Below are positions 9,043 through 17,033 of a stretch of DNA of 55,014 nt, one piece after another. Source of the DNA: Solirubrobacterales bacterium (lineage in GTDB: Bacteria; Actinomycetota; Thermoleophilia; Solirubrobacterales; 70-9); NCBI GenBank assembly GCA_020438355.1, contig JAGQUT010000011.1, positions 1-55,014 on the forward strand, written 5' to 3'. The position numbers and the translations under genes are program-made. The first letter of the stretch is position 1. Each line of letters starts with the position of its first letter. Under the pieces are notes generated by a model. The model worked only from the letters and a program-made list of their open reading frames with translations. It had not been told where the DNA came from and ran no database searches.

Positions 9043-11811
9043 TTGGGGATTCGGAAGATCACTGGACAACTGGTCGTTGCGGCAGCTCTGCTGCTTGCCG
9101 GGACCTCCCCGGCGGAAGCGGCAACCATCACCGTGAACGACACTGGCGACTCCGTAGCCGATGCCGGCAGCTGCGTCCTCAGGGAAGCCATCGTCTCCGC
9201 CAACACCGACCTCGCGAGTGGTACAAACCCCGGCGAGTGTGCGGCGGGTGCCGGCGCGGACGTGATCGCCTTCAGTTTCGCGGGGTCCGGTCCCCACACG
9301 ATCACACCGGCGACCCAATACCCGGCGCTCACCGGTCCCACCATTGTCGACGGCAGCACGGAACCCGACGAGATCATTCTCGACGGGACCCTGACCACAT
9401 TTGACGTGGCGCTCTGGCTGGACGGAAACGACTCTTCGGTCGTCGGTCTGTCGCTTGTCCGTTGGGGCTACGGGGTCTACATCACCGGAGACCGAAACCG
9501 GGCGGCGAACAACCGGATCGGCACCAATCAGTCCGACGGGACAGGACTCGGGACCACGGTCGCCGGCGTCCTGGTCGAAGAGGGTCAGGACTCGGTGATC
9601 GAGGACAACGTGATCGCCGGCAGCGCCCAGCAGGGCATACGGGTCGCCGGAGGGCTGGTCCAGGACCTGAAGATCCAGGGCAACCTGATCGGGACCAACA
9701 GCACCGGCACGGCGGCTATTCCGAATGCCGAAGGAATCTCGATACGCGATGCGGACGGAACGCTTGTTGGAGGTTCGCCGGCCGAGTCCAACCTGATCTC
9801 CGGCAACGGTGGCCCAGGTGTCCAGGTCACCGGGAGCGCAACTGACAGCAACAACGGCAGCGTCATAAGCAACAACCGAATCGGAACCAACCTCGCCGGA
9901 ACCGCTGCCCTGCCGAACCTGCTTGGTGTGTCGATCCGGGGAGACTCGCGTTCGACCGCGATCGAGCAGAATCTGATCTCCGGCAATAGTGACACTGGCG
10001 TCCACTTCGAAGACACCGTGGGAGTGCCCAACACGCCGTCTGGTGCGACGGTCACGGGCAACCGGATCGGTCTGAATGCCGCCGGAACTGCGATCCTGGC
10101 GAATGGCCGGGGAGTGAACTTTGTTGACGTGGCCAACCCGATCGGTCCGGGCAACGTGGTCGGTGGCGTCACCGGCCTGACGGCGGGCTCCTGTACGGGG
10201 GACTGCAACGTGATTGCCGGTTCGACCATCAACCCGGGCGTGGTGGTCGGCAGCAACTCTGACCATGTGGCGATTCTCGGCAACCAGATCCGGGACAACT
10301 TCGGACTGGGTATCGACCTTGCCGCCCTGCCCTCCGGGGTCACACCCAACGATCCGGGTGACGGGGACACTGGACCGAACGGACTCCAGAACTATCCGGT
10401 GATCGACGCGGCGCTCGCGGTCGGCGGCAACCTGCTGCTGACCGGGTCGCTCGACTCGACCCCGGCCGAGGATTTCCGGATCGAAATCTTCGGCAGTCAG
10501 ACCCCTGACCCCTCCGGCCTCGGGGAAGGAGAGAGCTATCTCGGTGGTTTCGGGGTGGAGACACCGGCCGGGGACTCGACGGTCCCGTTCTCCCGGGTCC
10601 TGGCGACCCCGTTCACCGGCGGATCGACTCTCAGCGGAACCGCCACCCGCCTCGACCCGGTCGCCAACCGACCGGTCACCTCCGAGTTCGGGCCCCAGTC
10701 CGGCGAGGGTTGCGACCAGTCCGGCAGCGGTTCCGGGGAGGAACTGATCGCCGGCGACGACGGGGAAGTGCTCTGTGGCAGCGGTGGTGACGACAACCTG
10801 AAGAGCGGTGACGCGGGGGACATCCTCTCCGGCGGTACCGGGTCCGACACGGCTGATTTCAGCGACCTGACCGGCAGCGTCGGGGCCAGCCTCGCACTCG
10901 ATCAGGCCATCCACGGATCGATTGACATGCTGCTTTCGATCGAGAACCTGACCGGCAGCCCGCAGGCGGACGTCCTTGCCGGGTCTCCAGACAGCAACCT
11001 GCTGAGAGGAGGCGAGAGTGCCGACCAGATCAATCCCGGCGCCGGCGTCGACACGGTCTTTGGCGGTGGCGGGGGAGACTCGATCGTGGTTGACGATGGC
11101 GTCGCAGACGCCCTGGTCAATTGCGGCCCCGGCAGCGACACCGTGACTGCTGATCCGTCACTGGTCGAACCGGCGTCACTGTTCATTGACTGCGAGACGA
11201 TAGTCCGGCCCCTCGAACCGGAGCCGACCTGCGACACCGACCCCTCGCTCTGCCCGCCTACCTGCGAGACGGACCAGAGCCTTTGTCCGCCGGAGCCGGT
11301 CGTCTACAAGTGCGACGGGATCAAGGCCACCATCGTCGGCACAAACAACAGCGAGACGATCAACGGCACCAACGGCCGGGATGTGATCGTCGCTCGGGCG
11401 GGCAAGGACGAGATCAACCCGAAGAAAGGAAATGACCTGATCTGCGCCGGTGACGGCGTTGACACGGTGACCGGCAGTGGAGGCAATGACCGGGCCCTGG
11501 GGCAGGACGGTGCCGACATCCTCAAGGGGGGTGACGGCAACGACAAGCTGCTCGGCGGAGCAAAAGACGACAAGCTCTACGGCCACAACCACGGAGACAT
11601 CCTCAAGGGCGGGGAAGGATCTGACCGGCTGGAAGGGGGCGCAAACGCCGACACCCTGTACGGGGAGGGCCACGGCAAGGACAAGCTCTACGGCAACTCC
11701 GGCTTCGACAAGCTCAACGGTGGCGACGGCGGGAACGACTTTTGCGACGGCGGCACAGACAACGACCGACGGAAAGCCGCAGGCTGCGAGAAGCGCAAAC
11801 GGCTTCCCTGA
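9043..11811 (+). CDS. Secreted beta-helix protein with RTX-type repeats
   Basis: A 922-aa exported surface protein. The TTG at 9043 is preceded by AGGGGG and gives an immediate signal peptide (GIRKITGQLVVAAALLLAG, cut near ...SPAEAA); an in-frame ATG at 8965 lacks a ribosome-binding site. After the signal comes a CSLREA-like segment (ITVNDTGDSV...CVLREAI). Parallel beta-helix repeats follow (NNRIGTN, GNLIGTNSTGTAAIPNAEGISI, SNNRIGTNLAGTAALPNLLGVSI and similar). The second half carries RTX-like calcium-binding nonapeptides (GGDDNLKSGDAGD, GNDRALGQDGADILKGGDGNDKLLGG). The C-terminus is short and basic (EKRKRLP). RTX repeats usually fold in millimolar calcium outside the cell; beta-helix proteins often bind or cut polysaccharides, but no catalytic residues can be assigned. 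Confidence 0.85.
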   Translation: MGIRKITGQLVVAAALLLAGTSPAEAATITVNDTGDSVADAGSCVLREAIVSANTDLASGTNPGECAAGAGADVIAFSFAGSGPHTITPATQYPALTGPTIVDGSTEPDEIILDGTLTTFDVALWLDGNDSSVVGLSLVRWGYGVYITGDRNRAANNRIGTNQSDGTGLGTTVAGVLVEEGQDSVIEDNVIAGSAQQGIRVAGGLVQDLKIQGNLIGTNSTGTAAIPNAEGISIRDADGTLVGGSPAESNLISGNGGPGVQVTGSATDSNNGSVISNNRIGTNLAGTAALPNLLGVSIRGDSRSTAIEQNLISGNSDTGVHFEDTVGVPNTPSGATVTGNRIGLNAAGTAILANGRGVNFVDVANPIGPGNVVGGVTGLTAGSCTGDCNVIAGSTINPGVVVGSNSDHVAILGNQIRDNFGLGIDLAALPSGVTPNDPGDGDTGPNGLQNYPVIDAALAVGGNLLLTGSLDSTPAEDFRIEIFGSQTPDPSGLGEGESYLGGFGVETPAGDSTVPFSRVLATPFTGGSTLSGTATRLDPVANRPVTSEFGPQSGEGCDQSGSGSGEELIAGDDGEVLCGSGGDDNLKSGDAGDILSGGTGSDTADFSDLTGSVGASLALDQAIHGSIDMLLSIENLTGSPQADVLAGSPDSNLLRGGESADQINPGAGVDTVFGGGGGDSIVVDDGVADALVNCGPGSDTVTADPSLVEPASLFIDCETIVRPLEPEPTCDTDPSLCPPTCETDQSLCPPEPVVYKCDGIKATIVGTNNSETINGTNGRDVIVARAGKDEINPKKGNDLICAGDGVDTVTGSGGNDRALGQDGADILKGGDGNDKLLGGAKDDKLYGHNHGDILKGGEGSDRLEGGANADTLYGEGHGKDKLYGNSGFDKLNGGDGGNDFCDGGTDNDRRKAAGCEKRKRLP

Positions 11812-11836
11812 ACACAGGACCGACTAGATTGGTCCT

Positions 11837-12994
11837 GTGAACCCGCGCGACTATCTTGAAATCGACCGGCTCCTCACGGACGAGGAGCGCCTGATCAAGG
11901 AGACCGTTTCACGGTACGTGAACGAGAAGTACCTGCCCGGTGTGGCGGAGCACTTCGAGAACGGGACCTTCGACGAGTCGGTGCCGAAGGCGCTGGGTGA
12001 CCTCAACGTCCTTGGCATGCACCTCACCGGCTACGGATGTGCCGGCTCGAGCGCTGTCGCCTACGGCGTCGCCTGCATGGAGCTTGAAGCGGGCGACTCG
12101 GCTCTCCGCTCGTTTTGCTCCGTCCAGGGTTCACTCGCGATGTTCGCGATCTGGAAATGGGGCAGCGAGGAACAGAAGCAGCGCTGGCTTCCGGGGCTTG
12201 CGGCCGGTGAGTTGATTGGCTGCTTCGGTTTGACCGAACCCGACTCGGGATCCGACCCCGGTTCGATGCGAACTACGGCCCGGCGCGATGGCGAGGACTG
12301 GATCCTGAACGGTTCGAAGATGTGGATCACCTCGGGCTCGATCGCCGATGTCGCGGTCGTCTGGGCACGGACCGACGACGGTGTTCAGGGGTTCCTGGTC
12401 GAAAAGGGGATGGAAGGTTTCACGGCACCCGAGATGCACGGAAAGCTTTCGCTTCGCGCATCGGTGACCTCCGAGCTGGCCTTTGACGACGTGAGGATTC
12501 CGGACGCCAACCGGCTGCCCGAGGTCCAGTCGCTGAAGGGGCCGCTCAGTTGCCTGAACGAAGCCCGCTACGGCATCGTCTGGGGCGTTATCGGGGCAGC
12601 CCGTTCATGTTTCGAATCGGCCCTCGAGTACTCGATGACCCGCAAGCAGTTCGACGAGCCGATCGCCTCCTTTCAGCTCACCCAGGCCAAGCTCGCCGAC
12701 ATGGCGACAAAGGTCCAGCAGGGATATCTGCTCGCGCTCAGGCTCGGACAGCTGAAAGACGAGGGGCGTATACAGCCAGAGCAGGTTTCGATGGGCAAGC
12801 GGGCCAACGTGAGGATCGCACTGGACGTGGCCCGGACGGCCAGGGGAATCCTCGGAGCCAACGGGATCACCCTCGAATACCCGGTCCTTCGTCACGCCAA
12901 CAACCTCGAGTCGGTCTTCACCTACGAGGGAACGGATGAAATCCACACCCTCTCGATCGGCATGGCACTCACCGGCATTCCGGCGTTTCGCTGA
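11837..12994 (+). CDS. Acyl-CoA dehydrogenase, glutaryl-CoA dehydrogenase type
   Basis: A 385-aa flavoprotein with a GTG start. It shows the FAD-binding signature GCFGLTEPDSGSD (129-140), WITSGSIADVAVVWA, the MTRKQFDEPI helix and the C-terminal TYEGTDEIHTL motif in which E364 is the expected catalytic base. ALRSFCSVQGSL (89-100) and EARYGIVWGVIGAA are typical of glutaryl-CoA dehydrogenases, which oxidise and decarboxylate glutaryl-CoA to crotonyl-CoA in lysine and tryptophan breakdown. A closely related short-chain acyl-CoA dehydrogenase cannot be excluded. No electron-transfer flavoprotein gene lies nearby. The stop codon is four bases from the stop of the convergent GH26-like gene. Confidence 0.9.
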   Translation: MNPRDYLEIDRLLTDEERLIKETVSRYVNEKYLPGVAEHFENGTFDESVPKALGDLNVLGMHLTGYGCAGSSAVAYGVACMELEAGDSALRSFCSVQGSLAMFAIWKWGSEEQKQRWLPGLAAGELIGCFGLTEPDSGSDPGSMRTTARRDGEDWILNGSKMWITSGSIADVAVVWARTDDGVQGFLVEKGMEGFTAPEMHGKLSLRASVTSELAFDDVRIPDANRLPEVQSLKGPLSCLNEARYGIVWGVIGAARSCFESALEYSMTRKQFDEPIASFQLTQAKLADMATKVQQGYLLALRLGQLKDEGRIQPEQVSMGKRANVRIALDVARTARGILGANGITLEYPVLRHANNLESVFTYEGTDEIHTLSIGMALTGIPAFR

Positions 12995-12998
12995 TCGC

Positions 12999-14072
12999 CT
13001 AGCGGAAGCGGGGAAAAGCCGGTGCGTACTTCGGGAAGGTGCGCTTCCTGAGGAACTTCGAAAGCATCTTCCTGCCTTTCGGGAAGTTCTGGATCCGGAA
13101 AGAATTTGATGACCCGAAGTCCTGGTAGTAGACGAGCATCCGGACCTTGTCCCGCTTCAGGGCGAAAGACATGATCCTCTTGATGAATCCGGGGCCGTCA
13201 CTGCCCCAGAGCCCGAACTCGGTCAGGGCCATCGGCTTGTTCTTGCTGTAAGACCACTTCTTGTAGAAGTTCGCCAGGTGTTTCCAGTTGTTGTACCGGT
13301 TATAGAAGTCGGTTCCGACCCAGTCGACCCACTTCTTGCCGGGCCAGTACCTGGCCGGGAGGTTGGCCCTCACGGTTGGCGATCCGGCGGGAAGGGGACT
13401 CCAGACAAGCGAAACCGGTGCTTTCGGCAGGCGCCGGGGCAGACGCTTCGCGTCCCCGACCTTCTGGACCTTCGGCAGCCGCAGGTCCCTCAGTCGCGCG
13501 TTGATGAATCCGCGCTTGGCTCCGCCACGAGTGATGATCGCGATCCGGCGGAAGGCCTGCTTGTACCAGCCGTAGCTGTAGTCACCGCCCCTGACGTTGC
13601 CGGCGCAATCGACTCCGGCGTAGTAGTTCAGGCACCGGTTCGGTTCGCCGAGTGGTCTCAGGTAGATGCGCAGGTTGCGGCGGGCAGCCTGGGTGTTGAT
13701 CCGGACCAGGTAGTCATCACCACGGCCCCGGGCGATCTGCTTCGGGGTAATCAGCTCCTCGCCACTGTCCGCACGGGTCGTCATGTGGAGCATCGGGCGG
13801 GCCTTCAGTGCGCGCCAGCGGGGAAGCGACTTGTCCCAGCTGTTGCCCCACTGGTGGAAGGTCTGGATCACCGACGGGCGCTTTCCGACGGACCGTGAAA
13901 AGTCCCGGAAATCGTCGGCATCACCGGTATCGGTAACCCCGAAGAACACCTTGCCCGGGGGCGGCTTCAGGACCGCTGCATGGGCCGCCGATCCCAGGCA
14001 GCAAGCCAGAAAAATGGCAGCCAGTACTGCTGCAAGAAGGGGGCGAAGTTTGGTCAGGCGGGCTTGAACCAT
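12999..14072 (-). CDS. GH26-like secreted glycosidase (intact paralogue)
   Basis: A 357-aa exported protein with a signal peptide (LLAAVLAAIFLACCLGSAAHA, cut near residue 32). The mature part reads as a clan GH-A TIM barrel resembling family GH26: GVTDTGD (45-51), QTFHQWGNSW (70-79), YLRPLGEPNRCLN with E143 as likely acid/base, WVDWVGTDFYNRY (249-260), and ALTEFG with E285 as likely nucleophile. GH26 enzymes are mostly beta-mannanases or related endoglycanases; the real substrate here is unknown. It is the full-length relative of the broken gene at 820-1829, about 45% identical by eye. It lies downstream of the arylsulfatase gene but is separated from it by a hairpin, so it is probably transcribed on its own. 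Confidence 0.8.
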   Translation of the reverse strand: MVQARLTKLRPLLAAVLAAIFLACCLGSAAHAAVLKPPPGKVFFGVTDTGDADDFRDFSRSVGKRPSVIQTFHQWGNSWDKSLPRWRALKARPMLHMTTRADSGEELITPKQIARGRGDDYLVRINTQAARRNLRIYLRPLGEPNRCLNYYAGVDCAGNVRGGDYSYGWYKQAFRRIAIITRGGAKRGFINARLRDLRLPKVQKVGDAKRLPRRLPKAPVSLVWSPLPAGSPTVRANLPARYWPGKKWVDWVGTDFYNRYNNWKHLANFYKKWSYSKNKPMALTEFGLWGSDGPGFIKRIMSFALKRDKVRMLVYYQDFGSSNSFRIQNFPKGRKMLSKFLRKRTFPKYAPAFPRFR

Positions 14073-14124
14073 GGTTAAGCCAACCGGGCGAAGAGGCCTC
14101 GGTTGCGCTTTTCCACCATAAGAA

Positions 14125-14155
14125 AGGCCCCCGGGAATCGCGTTCCCGGAGGCCT
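14125..14155 (-). terminator. Terminator of the arylsulfatase unit
   Basis: A 13-bp stem with one mismatch (AGGCCCCCGGGAA at 14125-14137 paired with TTCCCGGAGGCCT at 14143-14155) lies 30 bases after the arylsulfatase stop. On the reverse strand it runs into TTTCTT, consistent with an intrinsic terminator. Confidence 0.75.
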
Positions 14156-14186
14156 CGCTGAAGCAGACCTTTCAGTCCGACAGCGA

Positions 14187-16532
14187 CTAGTCCACCGAGA
14201 ACCAGGCGCGGACATCACCCTCGTGGCTCGGGTAACGAGCCCCGGAGACGTCCACCACCACTTTCTCGATCTGGCCAGTGAACCTGAACGGCGACCGGTA
14301 CTCGGGAGTAACCGGAGAGGCGCTGTCGCGGCCGACACAGAGTCCGTCCCCGACCACACAGAAGTAGCCAGGCTGAGTCACGATCTCTTCGCTGCCTACC
14401 TTCTGGTCATCGATGTAGAGGTCCAGAGTTCCTTTGGCGCCGGGCATTTTCGGGTCGTCGTTTGGTCCGGCTGCCGTGAATTCGGCCACTACGAGATGTT
14501 TACCCGGTTCCATCGTCCGATCCGACACAACGTTCTGCAGGTGGGTTCCGACCCAGTTGAAGGTATAGGTCAGGGTTCCGTCCTTCAGGTAGAGACTGTG
14601 TCCTCCCGAAACTCCGCCGTGAGCAAAGATCACGCCCTCTGTGTCTTCCGCGGCCTCGATTCCGGCGCTGATCGTGTACGAACGCCCGGACACCCTTGCT
14701 GCCGCCTGTTCCGGCACATCCGCCGTGTTCGGGTAGTAGGTGTATTGGTCCCGGTCCGGTGAGCCACTCGGGCGTTCGGCGAGTACCTGCTCGATCGCGG
14801 AACGGTCATCAAGCGGCAGTCCGTTGTAGATGCCGGCGTAGTAGAACCAGAGTGACTTGAGCTCTTCCAGCTTTTCCGCATTTTCTTCAGCGAGGTCCTT
14901 CGACTGGGAACGGTCATTCTCGAGATCGAAGAGCTCCCATTCGTCCTGGTCGAAGTTGCCCCAGCTCGAGAGTGGCGGATGGACCGCCGAAGCGAGCCAA
15001 CCCTGGTGGTAGATGGAGCGCTGCCCGAGCATCGTGTAGAACTGGGTTTCCTTGCCCGGCGCCTCAGCATCGCTGATCGCGTCCGCAAAGCTCTCTCCTT
15101 CGACGGGGCTCTGCAGATAACCGTTGATCTGTTCCGGAGGTTCTATCCCCAGCAGTTCGTAGATGGTCGGGACGACATCTACTGCATGGATGTACTGACT
15201 TCGAGGAGTGCTCTGCGGCTCGATCTTCTCGGGCCAGGAGATGAGGCACATGTCCGCGACTCCACCCTCGTATCCAGCCCACCGCTTCCAATACGGGAAT
15301 GGGGTGTCGAATGCCCAGGCCCAGCCGGTGTTGTAGTGGTTGTAGGACTCCGGGCTGCCGAGTTCATCAATGTGAGGAAGGGTCTCTTCGGTGCTGTCGG
15401 CGATCCCGTTGAAGAATCTCCATTCATTGAACGAGCCATTCGGTCCGCCCTCGCCGCTGGCACCGTTGTCGGAGACAGTGACGATCAGGGTGTTCTCGAG
15501 CTGCCCGGAATCCTCGAGGAAATCGAGGACTCGTCCGAGCTCATGGTCGGCGTACGAGATGTAACCCGCGAAGACCTCGGCCATGCGAGAGAAGAGCTTC
15601 TTCTCGTCAGTGCTCAGTGAATCCCAAGGTCGCACCGTGTCGAGCATGGGCCAGGGCTTGCCGTCAGGACTGGTACGTCCGGGCTCACCGTGAGGATTTA
15701 TCGGTGAGAGCTCGGTCCCCTCCGGCAGCAGGCCCATCTCGATCTGACGTTCAAGGATCCGTTCCCGGATCGCTTCATATCCGTCATCGAAACAACCCTT
15801 GTACTTATCGATCCAGTCCTTCGGGGCCTGATGCGGGGCATGTCCGGCTTGCGGCGCCAGATACAGAAAGAACGGCTTTTCCGGGTCGACCTGATGGGCA
15901 TCACTGATGAACTCGATGGCCCTGTCTGACAGGTCTTTGCTCAGGTGATAGCCGTCCTCGGGCGAGGACGGAGCGTCGATCGGGTGGTTGTCGTAAACGA
16001 GGTCCGGATACCAGCTGTTCGACTCACCGCCCAGAAATCCGTAAAAACGCTCGAAGCCGCGGCCCAGGGGCCACCGACCCTTGAAGGCGGCCATGTTCGT
16101 CTCTTCTCCAGGCGTCAGGTGCCACTTTCCGACGCAGTACGTGTTGTAGCCCTCCCTGGCCAGTACCTCTGAGATGAACCCGTTCTCGAACGGAATTCGG
16201 GTTGAGATCCCAGGGAAACCGGACGAGAACTCGGCGATTGTCGCCATGCCGTTCGATGTGGCGTTCCGCCCTGTGAGCAGAGATGACCTCGTTGGTGAAC
16301 AGAGCGCGGTGGTGTGGAAGTTCGAAAACTTGACGCCCCGGTCGGCGATGCGCCGCATATTGGGTGTCTCAACCGGTCCCCCGAACACGTCCATGGTGGC
16401 GTACCCGACGTCGTCCCAGACGAGCATCAGGACATTTGGAGCTCCCTTCCTGGCCTTCGGGGCCAGGAAGGGAGTCCAGTCAGGCTGCGAATCGCGAATA
16501 TCGGTCGCGATCTTGCCCTTGAAGCGGCTCAC
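14187..16532 (-). CDS. Arylsulfatase, Cys-type
   Basis: A 781-aa sulfatase that would hydrolyse sulfate esters. The catalytic motif CSPTR (C78-R82) requires conversion of Cys78 to formylglycine by a maturation enzyme; no such gene lies in the window. Metal ligands are visible at D40-D41 (VWDDVGY) and in VTVSDNGASGEGG. KWHLTPGEE supplies further active-site residues. The length matches the long actinobacterial arylsulfatases (about 780 aa), with a C-terminal beta-sandwich (about 620-781) after the catalytic domain. No signal peptide is visible, so it may be cytosolic or exported by an unrecognised route. GTG start at 16532, abutting the stop codon of the DUF7144 gene upstream (TGAGTG), so the two are almost surely coupled. 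Confidence 0.93.
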   Translation of the reverse strand: MSRFKGKIATDIRDSQPDWTPFLAPKARKGAPNVLMLVWDDVGYATMDVFGGPVETPNMRRIADRGVKFSNFHTTALCSPTRSSLLTGRNATSNGMATIAEFSSGFPGISTRIPFENGFISEVLAREGYNTYCVGKWHLTPGEETNMAAFKGRWPLGRGFERFYGFLGGESNSWYPDLVYDNHPIDAPSSPEDGYHLSKDLSDRAIEFISDAHQVDPEKPFFLYLAPQAGHAPHQAPKDWIDKYKGCFDDGYEAIRERILERQIEMGLLPEGTELSPINPHGEPGRTSPDGKPWPMLDTVRPWDSLSTDEKKLFSRMAEVFAGYISYADHELGRVLDFLEDSGQLENTLIVTVSDNGASGEGGPNGSFNEWRFFNGIADSTEETLPHIDELGSPESYNHYNTGWAWAFDTPFPYWKRWAGYEGGVADMCLISWPEKIEPQSTPRSQYIHAVDVVPTIYELLGIEPPEQINGYLQSPVEGESFADAISDAEAPGKETQFYTMLGQRSIYHQGWLASAVHPPLSSWGNFDQDEWELFDLENDRSQSKDLAEENAEKLEELKSLWFYYAGIYNGLPLDDRSAIEQVLAERPSGSPDRDQYTYYPNTADVPEQAAARVSGRSYTISAGIEAAEDTEGVIFAHGGVSGGHSLYLKDGTLTYTFNWVGTHLQNVVSDRTMEPGKHLVVAEFTAAGPNDDPKMPGAKGTLDLYIDDQKVGSEEIVTQPGYFCVVGDGLCVGRDSASPVTPEYRSPFRFTGQIEKVVVDVSGARYPSHEGDVRAWFSVD

Positions 16533-16913
16533 TCAGATCGACTCCGGCTCGTCATCGCCGAGGACGATGATGCCCCAGGTCACCCAGACACAGAGGATGA
16601 AGATCGCCAGGGACCACCAGGGGAAAGCTCCGCCGATCGAAAGCAGGGCGCCGATCGCACCCAGGGTTCCGCCGATCACGCCAATGATGCGGCCGAATGT
16701 GTTGCCGCCGAGCAGCGAGAATCCCCCGATCAGCTGAATCGCGCCCAGGATGATCGTCACCCAGCCCATGGTGTTCAGGTTGGTGAAGATGAGGCGTGTG
16801 TCATTGACGAGCACGCTGGCTTTGTCGAGCGCCGCGATCCCGTAGATCACGTTCAGTACGCCGAGCACCAGCAGCATTACGGCGGCGAATGTAGCCCTTC
16901 CGGCTCCTCGCAT
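16533..16913 (-). CDS. DUF7144-type four-helix membrane protein
   Basis: A 126-aa membrane protein with four predicted membrane segments: about 7-28 (FAAVMLLVLGVLNVIYGIAAL), 49-68, 74-94 and 98-119. It resembles the DUF7144 family of small actinobacterial integral membrane proteins of unknown function. A good ribosome-binding site (AGAAGGAG) lies upstream and is directly adjacent to a palindrome at 16928-16944. The stop codon abuts the GTG start of the arylsulfatase, so the protein is made together with the sulfatase. The function is unknown. Confidence 0.85.
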   Translation of the reverse strand: MRGAGRATFAAVMLLVLGVLNVIYGIAALDKASVLVNDTRLIFTNLNTMGWVTIILGAIQLIGGFSLLGGNTFGRIIGVIGGTLGAIGALLSIGGAFPWWSLAIFILCVWVTWGIIVLGDDEPESI

Positions 16914-16927
16914 GTGGCAACTCCTTC

Positions 16928-16944
16928 TGACCGCATCGCGGTCA
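16928..16944. promoter_or_regulatory. Palindrome before the DUF7144/sulfatase unit
   Basis: A perfect inverted repeat TGACCGC-ATC-GCGGTCA lies immediately upstream of the reverse-strand ribosome-binding site. It could be a DNA operator in the 5' leader or an RNA hairpin that exposes or hides the start site. The divergent LuxR-type regulator is an obvious candidate ligand. Confidence 0.5.
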
Positions 16945-17001
16945 CTCTTGGGGACGTGTCAGGGGGAAACTAGGTGCGTTCTCGTTCACGACCTCACCCC
17001 A

Positions 17002-17017
17002 TACGGATGAACCCGTA
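17002..17017. promoter_or_regulatory. Operator-like palindrome before the LuxR gene
   Basis: TACGG-ATGAAC-CCGTA ends 16 bases before the GTG start of the MalT-type regulator. The 5-bp arms are short, so the call is tentative. It is positioned for autoregulation or for control of the divergent promoter. Confidence 0.35.
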
Positions 17018-17033
17018 GGCGTATCCTTGGCGG

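Noticed and set aside
8992-10914. Long reverse frame of 640 codons across the beta-helix gene
   Set aside because: It is antisense to clear repeat-rich coding sequence and has no recognisable domains.
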